Shown: piece after piece, positions 37,192-48,309 of the stretch
Layout of the letters: each line of letters starts with the position of its first letter
Numbering within the stretch: the first letter of the stretch is position 1
Assembly: GCF_029867415.1 (NCBI RefSeq)
Contig: NW_026705000.1
Coordinates: 124,001-188,000, forward strand
DNA from: Vicia villosa
Lineage: Eukaryota > Streptophyta > Magnoliopsida > Fabales > Fabaceae
Direction: 5' to 3'
DNA length: 64,000 nt
Program-made: the position numbers and the translations under genes
Notes under the pieces: model-generated
The model's input: only the letters and a program-made list of their open reading frames with translations
Told to the model about the DNA's origin: nothing
Databases searched by the model: none

Positions 37192-37469
37192 CTCACTCCG
37201 TCTTACATTATGTACTTTTTTTTTGAAATTTTCATAATTTTTAAAGATAATTTAAAATAATGATTAATTATTTTGATTTCATTGCTAAAATGAATGTCAT
37301 TTACTAAAATAACTTTATTAATAATAGGTAGTGGAGTAGTTAAAAGAATTAAAATAAAATAAATAAGGATAAATTAATGGAGAAAAAAATGTTAAATATG
37401 ATATTGATAATCTAAAAAGACAAATAATTTGATACAAATAAAAAAACACATATTATAAAACGGAGATAG
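37192..37469. mobile_element. Stowaway-like MITE
   Basis: Ends CTCACTCCGTCTTACATTAT and, inverted, CTATCTCCGTTTTATAATAT, flanked by TA (37190-37191 and 37470-37471). Confidence 0.8.
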
Positions 37470-37532
37470 TATAATTTTTCTATAAAAGCTAGTTCCATCA
37501 TCTCTTTTAGAATTTTTCCCTTAATAATTATG

Positions 37533-37534
<2 letters not shown>

Positions 37535-37573
<39 letters not shown>
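37535..37573. repeat. (AT)n microsatellite
   Basis: About 19 AT units upstream of the first NCR-like gene. Confidence 0.95.
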
Positions 37574-37580
<7 letters not shown>

Positions 37581-37634
37581 ATATAACTGTTTATTATAGA
37601 ATATATAGATACAATAAGGGAAATGTCACAACAA

Positions 37635-37782
<148 letters not shown>

Positions 37783-38013
37783 GTTTAACAAAGAATAATG
37801 AACTTTGATGTTGTTAAAGTGATCAATTGAATTTAACCAATTGGGTACATTAATGTAGTTTAAAAAATATTTAACTATAATTAAAATTGATGAAATGGTT
37901 TCTTCTTACTCCCAAGTGTTAAAATTTTATTATTATAGTAAAAACAATATTAGAATTTTTACTATAATCTGATCAAACAGTTTTCTAATTATTACATGCA
38001 AAGAAGAAAAAGT

Positions 38014-38320
38014 ATGGTTTCAATTTTCAAGTTCTTTTATGCTTTGGTTATTTTTATTTCTCTATTTCTGGTTTTAAGCAACAGTGGTAAGTTATTATTT
38101 TTCACCATTTTCAACACTTTTTATACATACTCCAATATTTAACCACCTTATTAATGTGTGTGTGTGTTTTAACGTGGCAGCTCAGTTTCTTTTAACTCGA
38201 TCCCCTTCACCCCAATTTCACTGCACTGATGATAATGATTGTCCATGGGATATGTGTCTTCATATTAGTCTAGATCCAATGTGCATTAATGATGCTTGTG
38301 AGTGCTTGATAGATATTTAA
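38014..38320 (+). CDS. NCR-like (late nodulin family) secreted cysteine-rich peptide, 70 aa
   Basis: Two exons, 38014-38086 and 38181-38320, GT-AG intron of 94 bp. Exon 1 encodes a signal peptide (MVSIFKFFYALVIFISLFLV, cleavage probably near residue 24) and exon 2 the mature peptide. That exon split, the signal and six cysteines spaced C-x5-C-x4-C-x8-C-x4-C-x-C are typical of nodule-specific cysteine-rich peptides of IRLC legumes, which go to symbiosomes and act on rhizobia. The mature part is acidic (HCTDDNDCPWDMC), so it belongs with anionic NCRs. It has a close paralogue at 50324 with identical cysteine spacing and exon phase. Nodule expression is an inference. An insertion with a tRNA half lies 234 bp upstream. 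Confidence 0.88.
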
Positions 38321-38559
38321 CAAAAATAAATCTATACTCCTTATTGCTCATAAGGAGCGTATAATTTTATTTGTAAGTGAAGTTAATAAAAAATAATTTT
38401 AATTACTTTTAAATTTTTTATTATTTTTTAAAGAAAAGACAACCGAAACTCAAGGATAAAAGAGTACATAACAATCAACTTAGGAGTAAAAATTTTAATA
38501 CAATCACTTAACAAAAGAAATATTTTATGCAGCAACTCGCTCGCAAAACATCAAATTAT
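38321..38559. other. 3' flank of the first NCR-like gene
   Basis: AT-rich; probably the 3' untranslated region and spacer. No other feature seen. Confidence 0.4.
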
Positions 38560-39470
38560 AATCTAGATCACACTCTATGTTGGTCAAATGCATCTGCACA
38601 AGTATTCGACTCATGATGAATATGACAAACACTCATCTCACTATCTAGTTTGAGCAACGGTTGATTTGTACAAATTATATTCAAATTATACTACCCTGTC
38701 CAGAATCCAAATTTTTTTGAACAACCATTTTTGAATCTACATGAAACACCATAGCTCGACATCTAAGCTCTTTTGATAATCTTAATCTTTCTAACACACC
38801 CCAAAGTTCAACAATATATATGCATTACAAAAGAACTAAAATATCTCGTGAAGCCTCCTAGCCACTTACTCATACAATCTCTTAAAAGACCACCACATTC
38901 AGTTATCAGGCCATTTTTATTAGCTTCATCCGTGTTCAATCTCATCCAACCCAAATGAGGAGGAGACCACCTTATTTCCTTAGTCTCTCGAGCCAAATCC
39001 ATCTTACTACCATGCAATTCTGTTGCAAAAAATTCATTAGTATAAATTTAGTAACATGCCGCCACGATATTCTAGGTCGCACAAAATTCTCATCATGTTG
39101 TTCATCATTCTACTACATCGAAAGTGCATGGCAAGAAGTTGCCTAAAGTTCCAACCACGATGGATCACCACTAATACCAAAATTCAAACGCAAATTAGTA
39201 TCCACCCATTCCATAATATTACTATTGAAAAAATAGTCCCTCATATCCAACTTAACCCCATTAGTCCAAATAGCAAAAACCAAAGGACAATCACGGAAGA
39301 CACATGTAATCAATTCTACCTCTGTTCCATACTGACTACAAAAGTCTCTCCTACTTACATTTTATTTTTCCTCTCATTAGTAATTATCCTACTATGATAC
39401 ACCAACCAAATAACTATCCTTATTTATTTAGGGGCTTTAAGATTCCATATCAACATCTAACTATCATTGC
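38560..39470 (-). pseudogene. LINE 3' remnant (zf-RVT and RNase H)
   Basis: On the minus strand LNTDEANKNGLITECGGLLR preceded by W-PP-GW is the RVT_3-type RNase H found at the end of plant LINE ORF2. Upstream pieces (MWLVYH..., CVHCLQ-like) resemble the zinc-binding zf-RVT region. Multiple stops and shifts. Confidence 0.6.
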
Positions 39471-40129
39471 CATTTTCATGCCAAAATTGCACATTAATTT
39501 ATAACTTGATGAAATAGTATACTTGCCTTTTTTATTGCTTGGTGATCGGTAAAATAGCAAGTGTATTATTTTGCCTCTGTAGTAATAAAGGGGAAATTTC
39601 CCGAATGTCGATCTCAAGGATTGCATGGTGTTATAGAGTTCTAATTCAATTCAATTAAACAAAAGTCTTGGGGTTTTGGTTTGGAGAATTCTGAATTAAA
39701 TTTCAAATAAACTAAAAAGATTGATTTGGCCAAATATGAGTAACATGCTAGAGTAGGTTTGTGCATTAACATGTAACAACCCTGAATCCTTGGTTCTTAA
39801 GGATGTCTGCTCCTAATTCCTTAGTGGACAAACCTTTGAACATTCATCCTAAATCCTAATTCCTTAGAGAATTATGATGAAATCAAGTCTTTGAATTATC
39901 AAGAATATTCCGGTTACTACAGGGCATCCCTATTCCTAGAAAATATGTACTATAGTCTAATTGTACAAAAACCCTAACAATGGCGGTCCATCCTAATTGC
40001 TAGTCATACATCAATCCTGTTGGTCCGACGAGGAAAGCTTTAAACATATTGTACAATTAAATTGAACATGAAAGATAAATATATCACTGAAATTGGGAAA
40101 TCAAAGTCATTACAAATGTTAATCAGGGA

Positions 40130-40148
40130 CACCCCCTAGCATTGGGGG
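40130..40148. repeat. Conserved LTR hairpin
   Basis: CCCCCTAGCATTGGGGGG can fold into a 5-bp GC stem. It is conserved, with its flank TTTAGCTACTCAT, at 46953-46971. Confidence 0.7.
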
Positions 40149-40428
40149 GTTTAGCTACTCATAATATTCAAAGAAAACAAAATACAGAATAGAGACATTA
40201 CAATGATTTGGATAAAAGTTGATCTTCAATCGCTTCCGTTCATGAAAATCTTCTTCTCTCCCAAACCCTTATTTCCTTCTCTTGCCGAAAAGTCCATTCA
40301 TTCTTCTTCAAAACTCTATTAAATAACACACATTCACTTATGTCGGTTGGAAGTACCCAAAACGTCCCCACAGCTTAACCCATGGACAAAATATGAAAAA
40401 AAAGAGTCACGAAATCAGCGTCACATGC

Positions 40429-40849
40429 TGACACGAGCCGTGTCAGCCAACACAGACACCCGTGTCAGACTTCTGTCATCTTAAAAGTTGATTTTTTGTC
40501 CCAGGCCTCCTGACACGGCCTGTGTCATGTAACCCGGTCCGTGTCAGCCCCTAAATTCAGAATTTGGCTTTGTTGTCTTCATCAAAGTTGTAGCCCTTTT
40601 CGCTAGTGAAATTTTGCCGCAAGTCCCATGTCATTCTGAGTTACGAAACTCTAGTTATGATTAAAATACTACATGCCTGTAATGATGAAAAACATGTTGA
40701 AAATTTCTAGATCTCAGACTTGCTGACATGGGCCGTGTCAGGTGACACGGGTGACCGTGTCAGCACCGTTACTTGCCTCTCTCTTACATTTTCTTGTCCA
40801 CGCTTCATCCTGACACGGCCCGTGTCAGGTGACACTGGTGACCGTGTCA
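40429..40849. repeat. Palindrome couplet array, word TGACACGG/CCGTGTCA
   Basis: Four couplets. The right halves (CGTGTCA or TGTGTCA) lie at 40439/40461, 40521/40540, 40734/40756 and 40821/40843, so spacing is 22, 19, 22 and 22 bp. Confidence 0.85.
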
Positions 40850-41060
40850 TACCTCCTGTAGCATGATTTTTCAATTTCTTCGAAACTCCGCGTTTTGTAC
40901 TTTTTTGCACTGATTTGTCTTGATTTATTCCTCTGAGCCTGCAAATAGTGAAATACACAACCAAAGCATAAAATGTAGAAGAATGAAGTAAAAGGCTCGA
41001 CAAAATAAAGAAATGATAACTAAAATCAACATTAACTAACTGTGTAAAAACTATTGATCA

Positions 41061-41884
41061 AACTCCCCCAATTTTTTTAGAAGTATTTAAGAATTTTAAT
41101 TTTTTGACTTATTAAATATTTAAAAAATTATTTTTTATTTATTATAAAAAATAGAGGAAACTATCTTTAGAAAGAATCATGTGAATGATGAGTCCAAAAG
41201 AGGTCATTTAATAACCGTTAGATTTAAGTACAATCAATGGTTGTAAAAGAGTGTAACAATTAGTGTAACTTGTTGGTGTAATTTGATCTCTCCTCATATA
41301 TAGTGAGAACGAGTAAGTTATATGAGAATGAGAGAATAAATAAGAATCATCAGACTTAAAAGAAAGTGTTGAGATTAAACGTGCAATTATGAAAGAAAGA
41401 GAAAAAAGTTAGACGCTTTTAAAAGGAAATAGAAATTACTAATCAATGTTTATAAATATATTTTATTCACAACATTTAATTTAAATTCAATGGCTATTAT
41501 TAAATTCTCTCATTTTCATATAACTTATTATTCTCATTTTATATGTTTTATATATGTATATATAAATATAGATTTATATTTATAAAAAAATTAAAATATA
41601 ATTTTTGTGATTTTAAAACAATATATTAATTTAGTTTTTATTTTGGATATGGATGTCAAAAATATAGACTTGGTTAAAACCATATTAATAACATCTAAAA
41701 CATAGATTTAGTTAAAATCATATTAATAATTAAGTGTTTTATAATAATTGAATTTAGATATAAATATAGATAATTTATATAATAAGTTAATTTGAACTCC
41801 CCTAAATTCACATTGATTTTTAATTTATATTTTATAAAAATGGAACAATTGTGTAAAAAAAAATTTAGTAACTTTTTTTAGAGA
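41061..41884. other. AT-rich spacer with a half MITE
   Basis: No gene. At about 41205-41300 ACCGTTAGATTTAA, AGTGTAACTTGTTGGTGTAA and TTTGATCTCTCCTC match the right arm of the fold-back element at 49700-50096, so a decayed partial copy lies here. Confidence 0.5.
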
Positions 41885-42208
41885 GATGCTACTAATTTGT
41901 ACCAAAATTGTTTTAATAAATCAAAGCACCGGCCATAATGAAACACCTTTTGTGGAGGATTTGTCAAGGATGTTTGCCTATCCGTACGTGCTTTCAGCAA
42001 CACCGTGTTCAGTGTACGGGAGTTTGTCCTTTCTGTGATATTAATAATGAAGATGACTGACATGTCTTCTTTGGTTGTCCAGATATTTATGTTTGTTAGA
42101 GAGCAGCAGATTTGAGCAATATTATTGATCATAGAACTTTTTCTTTTTATGATGTAAAGTTGCTCATTCTTAATATTTGCAGTAAGGAAGATACGAATAC
42201 GACGGGTC
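41885..42208 (+). pseudogene. LINE ORF2 zf-RVT remnant (left of Copia insertion)
   Basis: CPFCDINNEDD followed by stop and HVFFGCPDIYVC is the zinc-binding zf-RVT region of a plant LINE, preceded by HLLWRICQGCLPIRT. A TGA replaces the usual Trp. It continues after the Copia at 48558 with the RNase H domain; the join is marked by a GGGTC duplication. Confidence 0.7.
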
Positions 42209-42451
42209 TATTAGAAAAGTAAAAGTTAAGCATAGTAGAGAAAGAGAGAAGAGAGAATTTGTTATAGATTGTAACTGTTTCACTTGATTATAGAGATTAC
42301 AAGATATAGTATATATAGCAGTGACAGGTGTCAGTCACTGCCAGCTCATAGTATATATAGCAGTGACAGGTGTCAGTCACTGCTAGCTCATCTTAAGTTC
42401 TATTATTTATTTTATGAGATACAAATCAATTCCTAAGTATATAGTCTATTA
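42209..42451 (-). repeat. 3' LTR of the Copia element
   Basis: Near-identical to 48310-48552. It contains a 42-bp tandem duplication, each unit with a TATATATA box and the inverted repeat GCAGTGAC...GTCACTGC. Confidence 0.93.
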
Positions 42452-42461
42452 TCTCCCCTTC
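42452..42461 (-). promoter_or_regulatory. Polypurine tract
   Basis: GAAGGGGAGA on the minus strand, adjoining the 3' LTR and overlapping the pol stop. Confidence 0.75.
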
Positions 42462-45400
42462 AAACAATGCTGCCTGTTCCAGGGAGTCCTGTAGGAATAG
42501 AACTTTTTTCAACAACTCTAAGAGAATCTTTGAGAGCAAGAAACCGGAGAGCACTAAGAGGTTTAGTAAGAATATCCGCATTTTGAAATTCTGCAGAAAT
42601 ATGTTTAACAGAGAAGGTCTTGTTGAGGACTTTTTCTCTGAGAAAGAATATATCCAGCTCCATGTGTTTGGTCTTGGCATGGAGAACAGGATTGTGAGAC
42701 AGAGCCACAGTGCTTAAATTGTCACAGAGCAGAGTTGGACTTAGGGCTGGGACCTGCAACTCAGTGAGAAGAGACTGGACCCAAAGAACTTCAGAAGCAG
42801 TGCTAGCTAAACTGCGATACTCTGTTTCTGTGCTGGACCTGGCCACAAGGGTTTGTTTCTTGGACCACCAAGAGATGAGGTTTGAGCCTAGGTAGATGCA
42901 AGACCCTGAAGTAGATTTCCTGTCATCAGGGTCAGAACCCCAATCTGCATCAGAATAGGCTGTAATGGACATTGGTTGAAGAGGATTTGCAGGCAGAAAA
43001 TGCAGGCCATGATGTAAAGTACCCCTGAGATATCTTAAAATTCTTTTAACAGCAACCCAGTGACTCTGCATTGGTTGAGACAAGAATTGACAGGCCTTGT
43101 TGACTGAGTAGCTGATTTCTGGTCTTGTAATGGTGGCATACTGAAGTGCTCCAACCACTGACCTGTAGTAAGTGGGGTCTGAGAGAAAATCTGAGCCTAC
43201 TTTAGTAAGCTTAAGATTGGAAACCATAGGGGTGGGAAGGCTCTTGGCTTCACTCATATTGGTCTTGGCCAGAAGATCTTTGATATACTTAGCCTGGGAA
43301 AGAAAGAGAGATCCATTGGCTAAGTGTGAGACTTCAATACCAAGAAAATAATGAAGAGTACCAAGCTGCTTCAGAGAAAGCTGAGTATGTAACTTGTCAA
43401 CCAGTTGTTGAATATGAGTAGCAGAACTGCCTGTGACTATAATGTCATCAACATAGACAAGCATGAAGATAAAGTAGGAGGGAGTGAAGAGAGTGAACAG
43501 GGAGGGATCACACTTGCTAGTGTGAAATCCAAAGCCATGGAGAGCTGCAGTAAGTCTGTCAAACCATGCCCTAGGGGCCTGTTTCAAGCCATAGATGGCC
43601 TTGTTCAATTTGCAGACTAGAGAGGAATCTGTTGAGATAAATCCAGGTGGCTGTTGCATGTATACTTCCTCTGTCAATATGCCATTGAGGAAAGCATTAT
43701 TGACATCCAATTGAATTAGGGGCCATTTCCTAGAAATAGCAAGGGTGAGCATGACTCAAACTGTTACAGGCTTAACAACAAGTGAGAATGTCTCCTGAAA
43801 ATCAAAACCATGAACCTGATGGAAGCCCTTTGCCACCAGCCTGGCCTTGTATTTTTGGATAGTGCCATCAGGGTTTTGTTTGATTCTAAATACCCATTTA
43901 CATCCAATAGCTCTCCTATTTAGGGGTAAAGTCGTGAGAGTCCAGGTATTATTGGCCAATAAAGCTGTATGTTCAGCTTTCATAACTGCAGCCCAGTTTT
44001 GATCCTTGAGTGTTGTTTTATAAGAAGTAGGTTCCATTTCTATTAGCAACAGGGTAGGATGTAGTCTGGGCATTACAATGCCAGCCTTAGCTCTTGTAGT
44101 CATAGGATGCACATTATGAGGATTGAGAGGTATAGCTAAGGGGGAGGCCTCTGAGTTAGAAGGAACAGAAGTGGGAGTGGAACTTGTGCTGGGAGTTGAG
44201 GAAACAGGGGAAGAAGAAGAGGAAATAGGAGAGCTAGATAGCAAGGGCACCTGTATTTGATAAGAAGAAGTAGGATAGGCTGCAGAGGACTGTAAGGGAT
44301 GTGAGGAAAGCTTGAAAGTTGCAGGAACTGGAACTGAAACAGTTGTAGGAGATGCAGCAGAAGAAGGAGATGAAGAGAACACGTCAGGGTATGGAAATCT
44401 GATCTCATTGAAGATCACATCCTTAGAAATAAAGAGCCTGCCATCAGCTGCAAGGCATTTGTAGCCTTTGTGTTGAGTAGAGTACCCTAAAAAGATACAC
44501 TCCTTGGAGTGATAGCTAAACTTGTTAGGTTGGTAGGGCCTGAGATGTGGGTAGCAGGCACAACCAAACACTTTGAGGAACTTATAGTTAGGTTCAGACT
44601 GATGGAGCAGCTTATAGGGTGACTCCATATTCAAAACTGAGGTTGGCATGCGGTTGATAAGATATGTTACTGCAAGAAAGGCATGATCCCAGAACTTCAA
44701 TGGCAGAGATGCATGTGCCAGTAGTGTGAGACCAGTTTCCACTACATGTCTATGATTTCTTTCAACAGATCCATTCTGATGATGAGTGTGTGGACAAGTG
44801 AGTCTGTGAACAGCTCCTTGTTTAGTGAGGAAAGGAGTGAGAGGTTGAAACTCTCCACCTCCATCAGTCTGCACTATCTTAACAGTGCTTTTAAACTGAG
44901 TGTGCACAAATGTAAGAAAATTGATGAGGATAGGCACTACCTCAGACTTCAGTTTGAGGAGAAATATCCAGGTGTATTTAGTGTGTGCATCAACACAAGT
45001 GAGCATATATTTAAATCCAGTAGTAGATGGAAAGGGAGCGGGTCCCCACACATCAGCAGACAGTAGATCAAATGGTGCATTATAGACAGTAGTAGAGGCA
45101 GTAGAAGGCAATCTATGAACTTTGCCAAGACAGCAAGCAACACAAAAGTCAAATTTAGATTGCTGTGGAATAGGAAGGTTACATTTGGTAAGTACAGCCT
45201 TAAGGACCTCATGATGAGGATGGCCTAGTCTCTTATGCCATTGCTCATACAGAGAGGGTCCTAAACTCTGTGTACCTTGATTGCCACTAGAAGTAAAACG
45301 GGAGAGGGAAGAATTATTGCTAGTGAGTGTGTGAACAGTAGGTGCAAAATGCTTAGAGGGAGAAGAGATGGCCTGAAGAGATCCAAAGGAATAAAGTCCA

Positions 45401-45504
45401 TCTTTGCCAAGTTCTCCTTGTAGTAGCACCTCAGAAGTAGCCTGTGATTTAACCATACAGGTATCAGGATGAAACTCGAAATAAACTTTGTTATCCCTAG
45501 CAAA
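42460..45504 (-). pseudogene. Copia pol: integrase, reverse transcriptase, RNase H
   Basis: One frame with two nonsense codons: a TAG after KNLISVS (near 45505) and a TGA after KPVTV (near 43756, an Arg-codon CGA-to-TGA type change). Before the first stop the Gag/protease part ends with WYADSGATHHVT. After it come the GAG-pre-integrase (LYEQWHKRLGHPHHEVLKAV), the integrase core (ADVWGPAPF, CVDAHTKYTW, VQTDGGGEFQ, HHQNGSVERNHRHV), then RT with LARLVAKGFHQVHGFDF-like residues, VNNAFLNG, KQAPRAWFDRL and the catalytic YVDDIIVTG, and RNase H with YSDADWGSDPDDRKSTSG and the C-terminal ADILTKPLS. All domains are otherwise intact. Confidence 0.92.
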
Positions 45505-46331
45505 CTAACTAACAGAGATAAGGTTCTTTGTGATTTGTGGCACTAGCAATAAGTTGTGTAATGTGAGAGTGACATTTGGATTGTGTGAAGAATGAAAATA
45601 TGATTGGCCAATTGAGGCTATTGACAAACCTTGACCATTTCCAAGTGTCACTTGATCAGTGCCAGATGCAGGGATGCTATCAAGAAAATGCTCTGCAGAG
45701 TTTGTCACATGATGCGTAGCACCAGAATCAGCATACCAAGGGGAGGCAGATTGGCTTGCCACTGCTCCTGTACCAGCAACGTACACTTGAGGTTGCTTAT
45801 CAGGTCTAACTGCTGCAGCAGGAGTGCGCATCTGAACAAACTGTGGAGCAATCCATTGATTAGGTGCATGTTGTGCAGGAGCACCTTGATACCACTGAGA
45901 AGCTTGCACAGGTACCATAGGAGCACGCCACTGAGAGGCATTTGATGAAGGAACTGGAAGTCTGTAGTAACAAACCTTGGCATCATGACCAGGTTTGGAG
46001 CAGATTTGGCACTGAACACGGTTACGTCCACCATTACGTCCACCACCTCTGTAGGTTGAAGCTCTACCACCACGTCCTCCACGAGAATACTCAGTTTGAG
46101 GTGCAGAATCGTGAGAAGTAGCGTCAGATACCATAGAAACCGTGGAGTTAACAGAAGGAGTAACCGTACCTTGTGTAACATTGAGAGCAATAGGATCCTG
46201 AGATGCAGCACGAGGTGTACGCTCAAGTCTAGCTTCATGAGAGAGAAGCATTGTTTCAGCAACGACGAGAGCACACGGTTCATCACGATACTGAATGATC
46301 GAGGCTAGGGCTTGATATTCCGGTGGCAGTC
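45505..46331 (-). pseudogene. Copia Gag C-terminal part with zinc knuckle and protease
   Basis: Directly after the solo LTR the Gag frame resumes as LPPEYQALASIIQYRDEPCA, followed by a Gly/Arg-rich stretch (SRGGRGGRASTYRGGGRNGG), a CCHC knuckle (CQICSKPGHDAKVC) and the retropepsin motif SPWYADSGATHHVTN. It ends at a TAG (near 45505) that interrupts the otherwise continuous gag-pol frame. Removal of the solo LTR and one CAGTC copy (1,364 bp) puts it in frame with the N-terminal part at 47691. Confidence 0.88.
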
Positions 46332-46952
46332 TGATAGGAAAATAGCAAGTGTACTATTTTTGCCTATGTAGTAGTAATGGGAAAATCCCAAGTATCGAAT
46401 CTCAAGGACTGCTTGACGATATAGAGTTTTATCAGTGTTTCAATTAAACAAAAGTTCAAAAGGTTGTTTTGATTGGTTTTGCAAATAAAGTAAATAAACA
46501 GAATAATAGAACGACGAACAGAGATGAGTAGGTTGCTAGGGACGGTGAATGATTCTTCATGCAACGAATTTTCTGTCTCAATACAATAACATGCTTTTCA
46601 TAGTTAATTACCGGTTCTTTAGAGTATCTAATCCTAAGGCCTTAGTGAAAAGATCTTTGACCTCACAACCTAATTACTATGTCCATAGATAAATACGGTT
46701 ATGATCAAGCATTCCAATAACAAGAAATTCCGGTTACAATATGATATCCCTAGTCCTAGGTGATATAAATATTATATGTTCTTAACCATGTCCACAAATA
46801 ATATGCCGTCCAGCTACACTATTCATTCATATTCAGAATCCGTTTTTCCGACGGATAAAGCATTATTAACGGATGAAGAACAAATTAACAAATACGAAAA
46901 GTAAAATAGTTATTGCATCAATTGAATAAATTCATCACAATCAGAATCAGGG

Positions 46953-46971
46953 TCACCCCCTAGCAATGGGG
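46953..46971. repeat. Conserved LTR hairpin
   Basis: CCCCCTAGCAATGGGGGG with the flank TTTAGCTACTCAT, as at 40130. Confidence 0.7.
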
Positions 46972-47222
46972 GGTTTAGCTACTCATGAAAATAACAGAAA
47001 ACATAATTTTGATTGTAGACATTACAGATAAATGAAGGAATCAGATCTTCAATGGCTAATGCTCATAGAATCCTTCACTCCTTGCATCAATCTTGAATTC
47101 TCCAGCCTCTCTAATGTATTTTCGCTCCCAAATTCGTCGAACCCCTGTCCAAACGCATTCTGGTTCTTTTATTACTGTCGTTCTGGGCTTTTCAGCAAAA
47201 CAGGCCCAAAAATCTCGTGCAC

Positions 47223-47495
47223 ACGCGTGTGGACACGCGTCTGGTGCTGTGACACGCGTCCTGGGACGCGTCCTGGCAGGGGCAGGCATTTCCTTTGCAG
47301 TTGTGGCTTCTAGGACGCGTGTGGGCACGCGTGTGGGAGTCAGGGACGCGTCTGGGCACGCATGTGTGAGTCTGGGACGCGTCTGGGCACGCGTTTGGCC
47401 AGCAGACCTCAATATTTCACTTCCACACGCGTCTGGGGACGCGTTTGAGCAGCAGGATGTACTTGTGCAGGCTCCACACGCGTGTGGAGACTCGT
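47223..47495. repeat. Palindrome array, word ACGCGT
   Basis: ACGCGT (context ACACGCGTSTGG) starts at 47223, 47235, 47254, 47266; 47315, 47327, 47346, 47358, 47377, 47389; 47427, 47439; 47478, 47490. Steps within blocks alternate strictly 12 and 19 bp. Three units carry one mismatch or so. Confidence 0.9.
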
Positions 47496-47690
47496 TTGGC
47501 CAGGCCATGTGCATTTTCATCAATTTCTTCACGTTTTGCACTGATTTTCTCCACTTCATTCATCTGAGTCTGCAAACACTTAAACACAAAACCAAAGCAT
47601 AACATGACGAATAATAAATTAAAACATAAAATAAAATACTTAAAGATAACTAAAAACAGCGGTAAAAATACGTGTGAAAACCACTGATCA

Positions 47691-48284
47691 CAGTCCATCA
47701 ACAATTGTCTCCAATTGATCACGATGCGACACCGGATCTCCAATAGATTCGAGGACATCAGCGATTTGTTGAATTCGACCTAGATATTGCGCAATCGTAC
47801 GATCACCTTTCTCCATACTACGAAGTTCATAGCGAAGTTGACGAGATTTTGCATAGATCTGAGTTCGCTGAAACTGATCAATGACGGACCACACCTCATG
47901 AGCATGAACGCACTTGACGACGCGTGGAAAAACAACTTCAGAAAGCGTCGTCAGAAGCCACATGAAGAGAAGAGAGTCTTCCTGATGCCAGAGAGTGTAC
48001 GCCGAATTCTCGCGATCGGAGGCGCGATCTTCCGTCGTGAGAAAACGAGGAGGTATCACCGGATTTACCAGATGACGGTGGAGTTTGTGGATGTGAATGA
48101 TGCCTTCCACTTGTTGCTTCCAAGAGAGGAAGTTGTTGTTGTCCAGCTTGATGCTGATGTGCTGTACGAACGTTTTGAACGCATTCATCAGAGTAGTTGA
48201 CGCCGGTGGTTGCGTAGAAGAGTTTTCATCTAACGACAAACCAGACGACGGCGAAGGCGACGGCGTAGGAGAAGCCATGGTCAC
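47691..48284 (-). pseudogene. Copia Gag N-terminal part
   Basis: Begins MTMASPTPSPSPSSGLSLDE and contains the UBN2-type capsid region (LDNNNFLSWKQQVEGIIHIH, YTLWHQEDSLLFMWLLTTLS, QTQIYAKSRQLRYELRSMEK-like, YLGRIQQIADVLESIGDPVS). The frame is intact to the solo LTR insertion after ETIVDGL. The Gag would form the element particle. The start ATG is about 20 bp inside the primer binding site, as expected for Copia. Confidence 0.9.
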
Positions 48285-48296
48285 CGTGGATCAGAA

Positions 48297-48309
48297 GCTC
48301 ATGATACCA
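48297..48309 (-). promoter_or_regulatory. Primer binding site of the Copia element
   Basis: TGGTATCATGAGC on the minus strand directly follows the 5' LTR and matches the initiator-Met tRNA 3' end over the first eight bases. Confidence 0.8.

Larger units (their letters stand above)
39543..41060 (-). mobile_element. LTR of a decayed LTR retrotransposon (same family as 46332-47690)
   Basis: Starts TGATCGGTAAAATAGC and ends CTATTGATCA; many blocks align with the solo LTR at 46332-47690, including the start, a CCCCCTAGCATTGGGGGG hairpin (40130) and the end. There is no target duplication. The bases to the right, read on the minus strand, give AATTGGGGGAGTT before TGATCA. This looks like a polypurine tract, so it is probably a 3' LTR in minus orientation whose internal part is gone. 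Confidence 0.7.
46332..47690 (-). mobile_element. Solo LTR nested in Copia gag
   Basis: A 1,359-bp LTR starting TGATAGGAAAATAGC and ending CCACTGATCA, flanked by a perfect 5-bp duplication CAGTC (46327-46331 and 47691-47695). No internal region. It belongs to the family of the LTR at 39543-41060. Orientation is inferred from that relative. Confidence 0.92.

Noticed and set aside
47056..47602. Open frames rich in Arg, Cys and His on both strands
   Set aside because: They are a by-product of the ACGCGT array in a solo LTR and match no domain.
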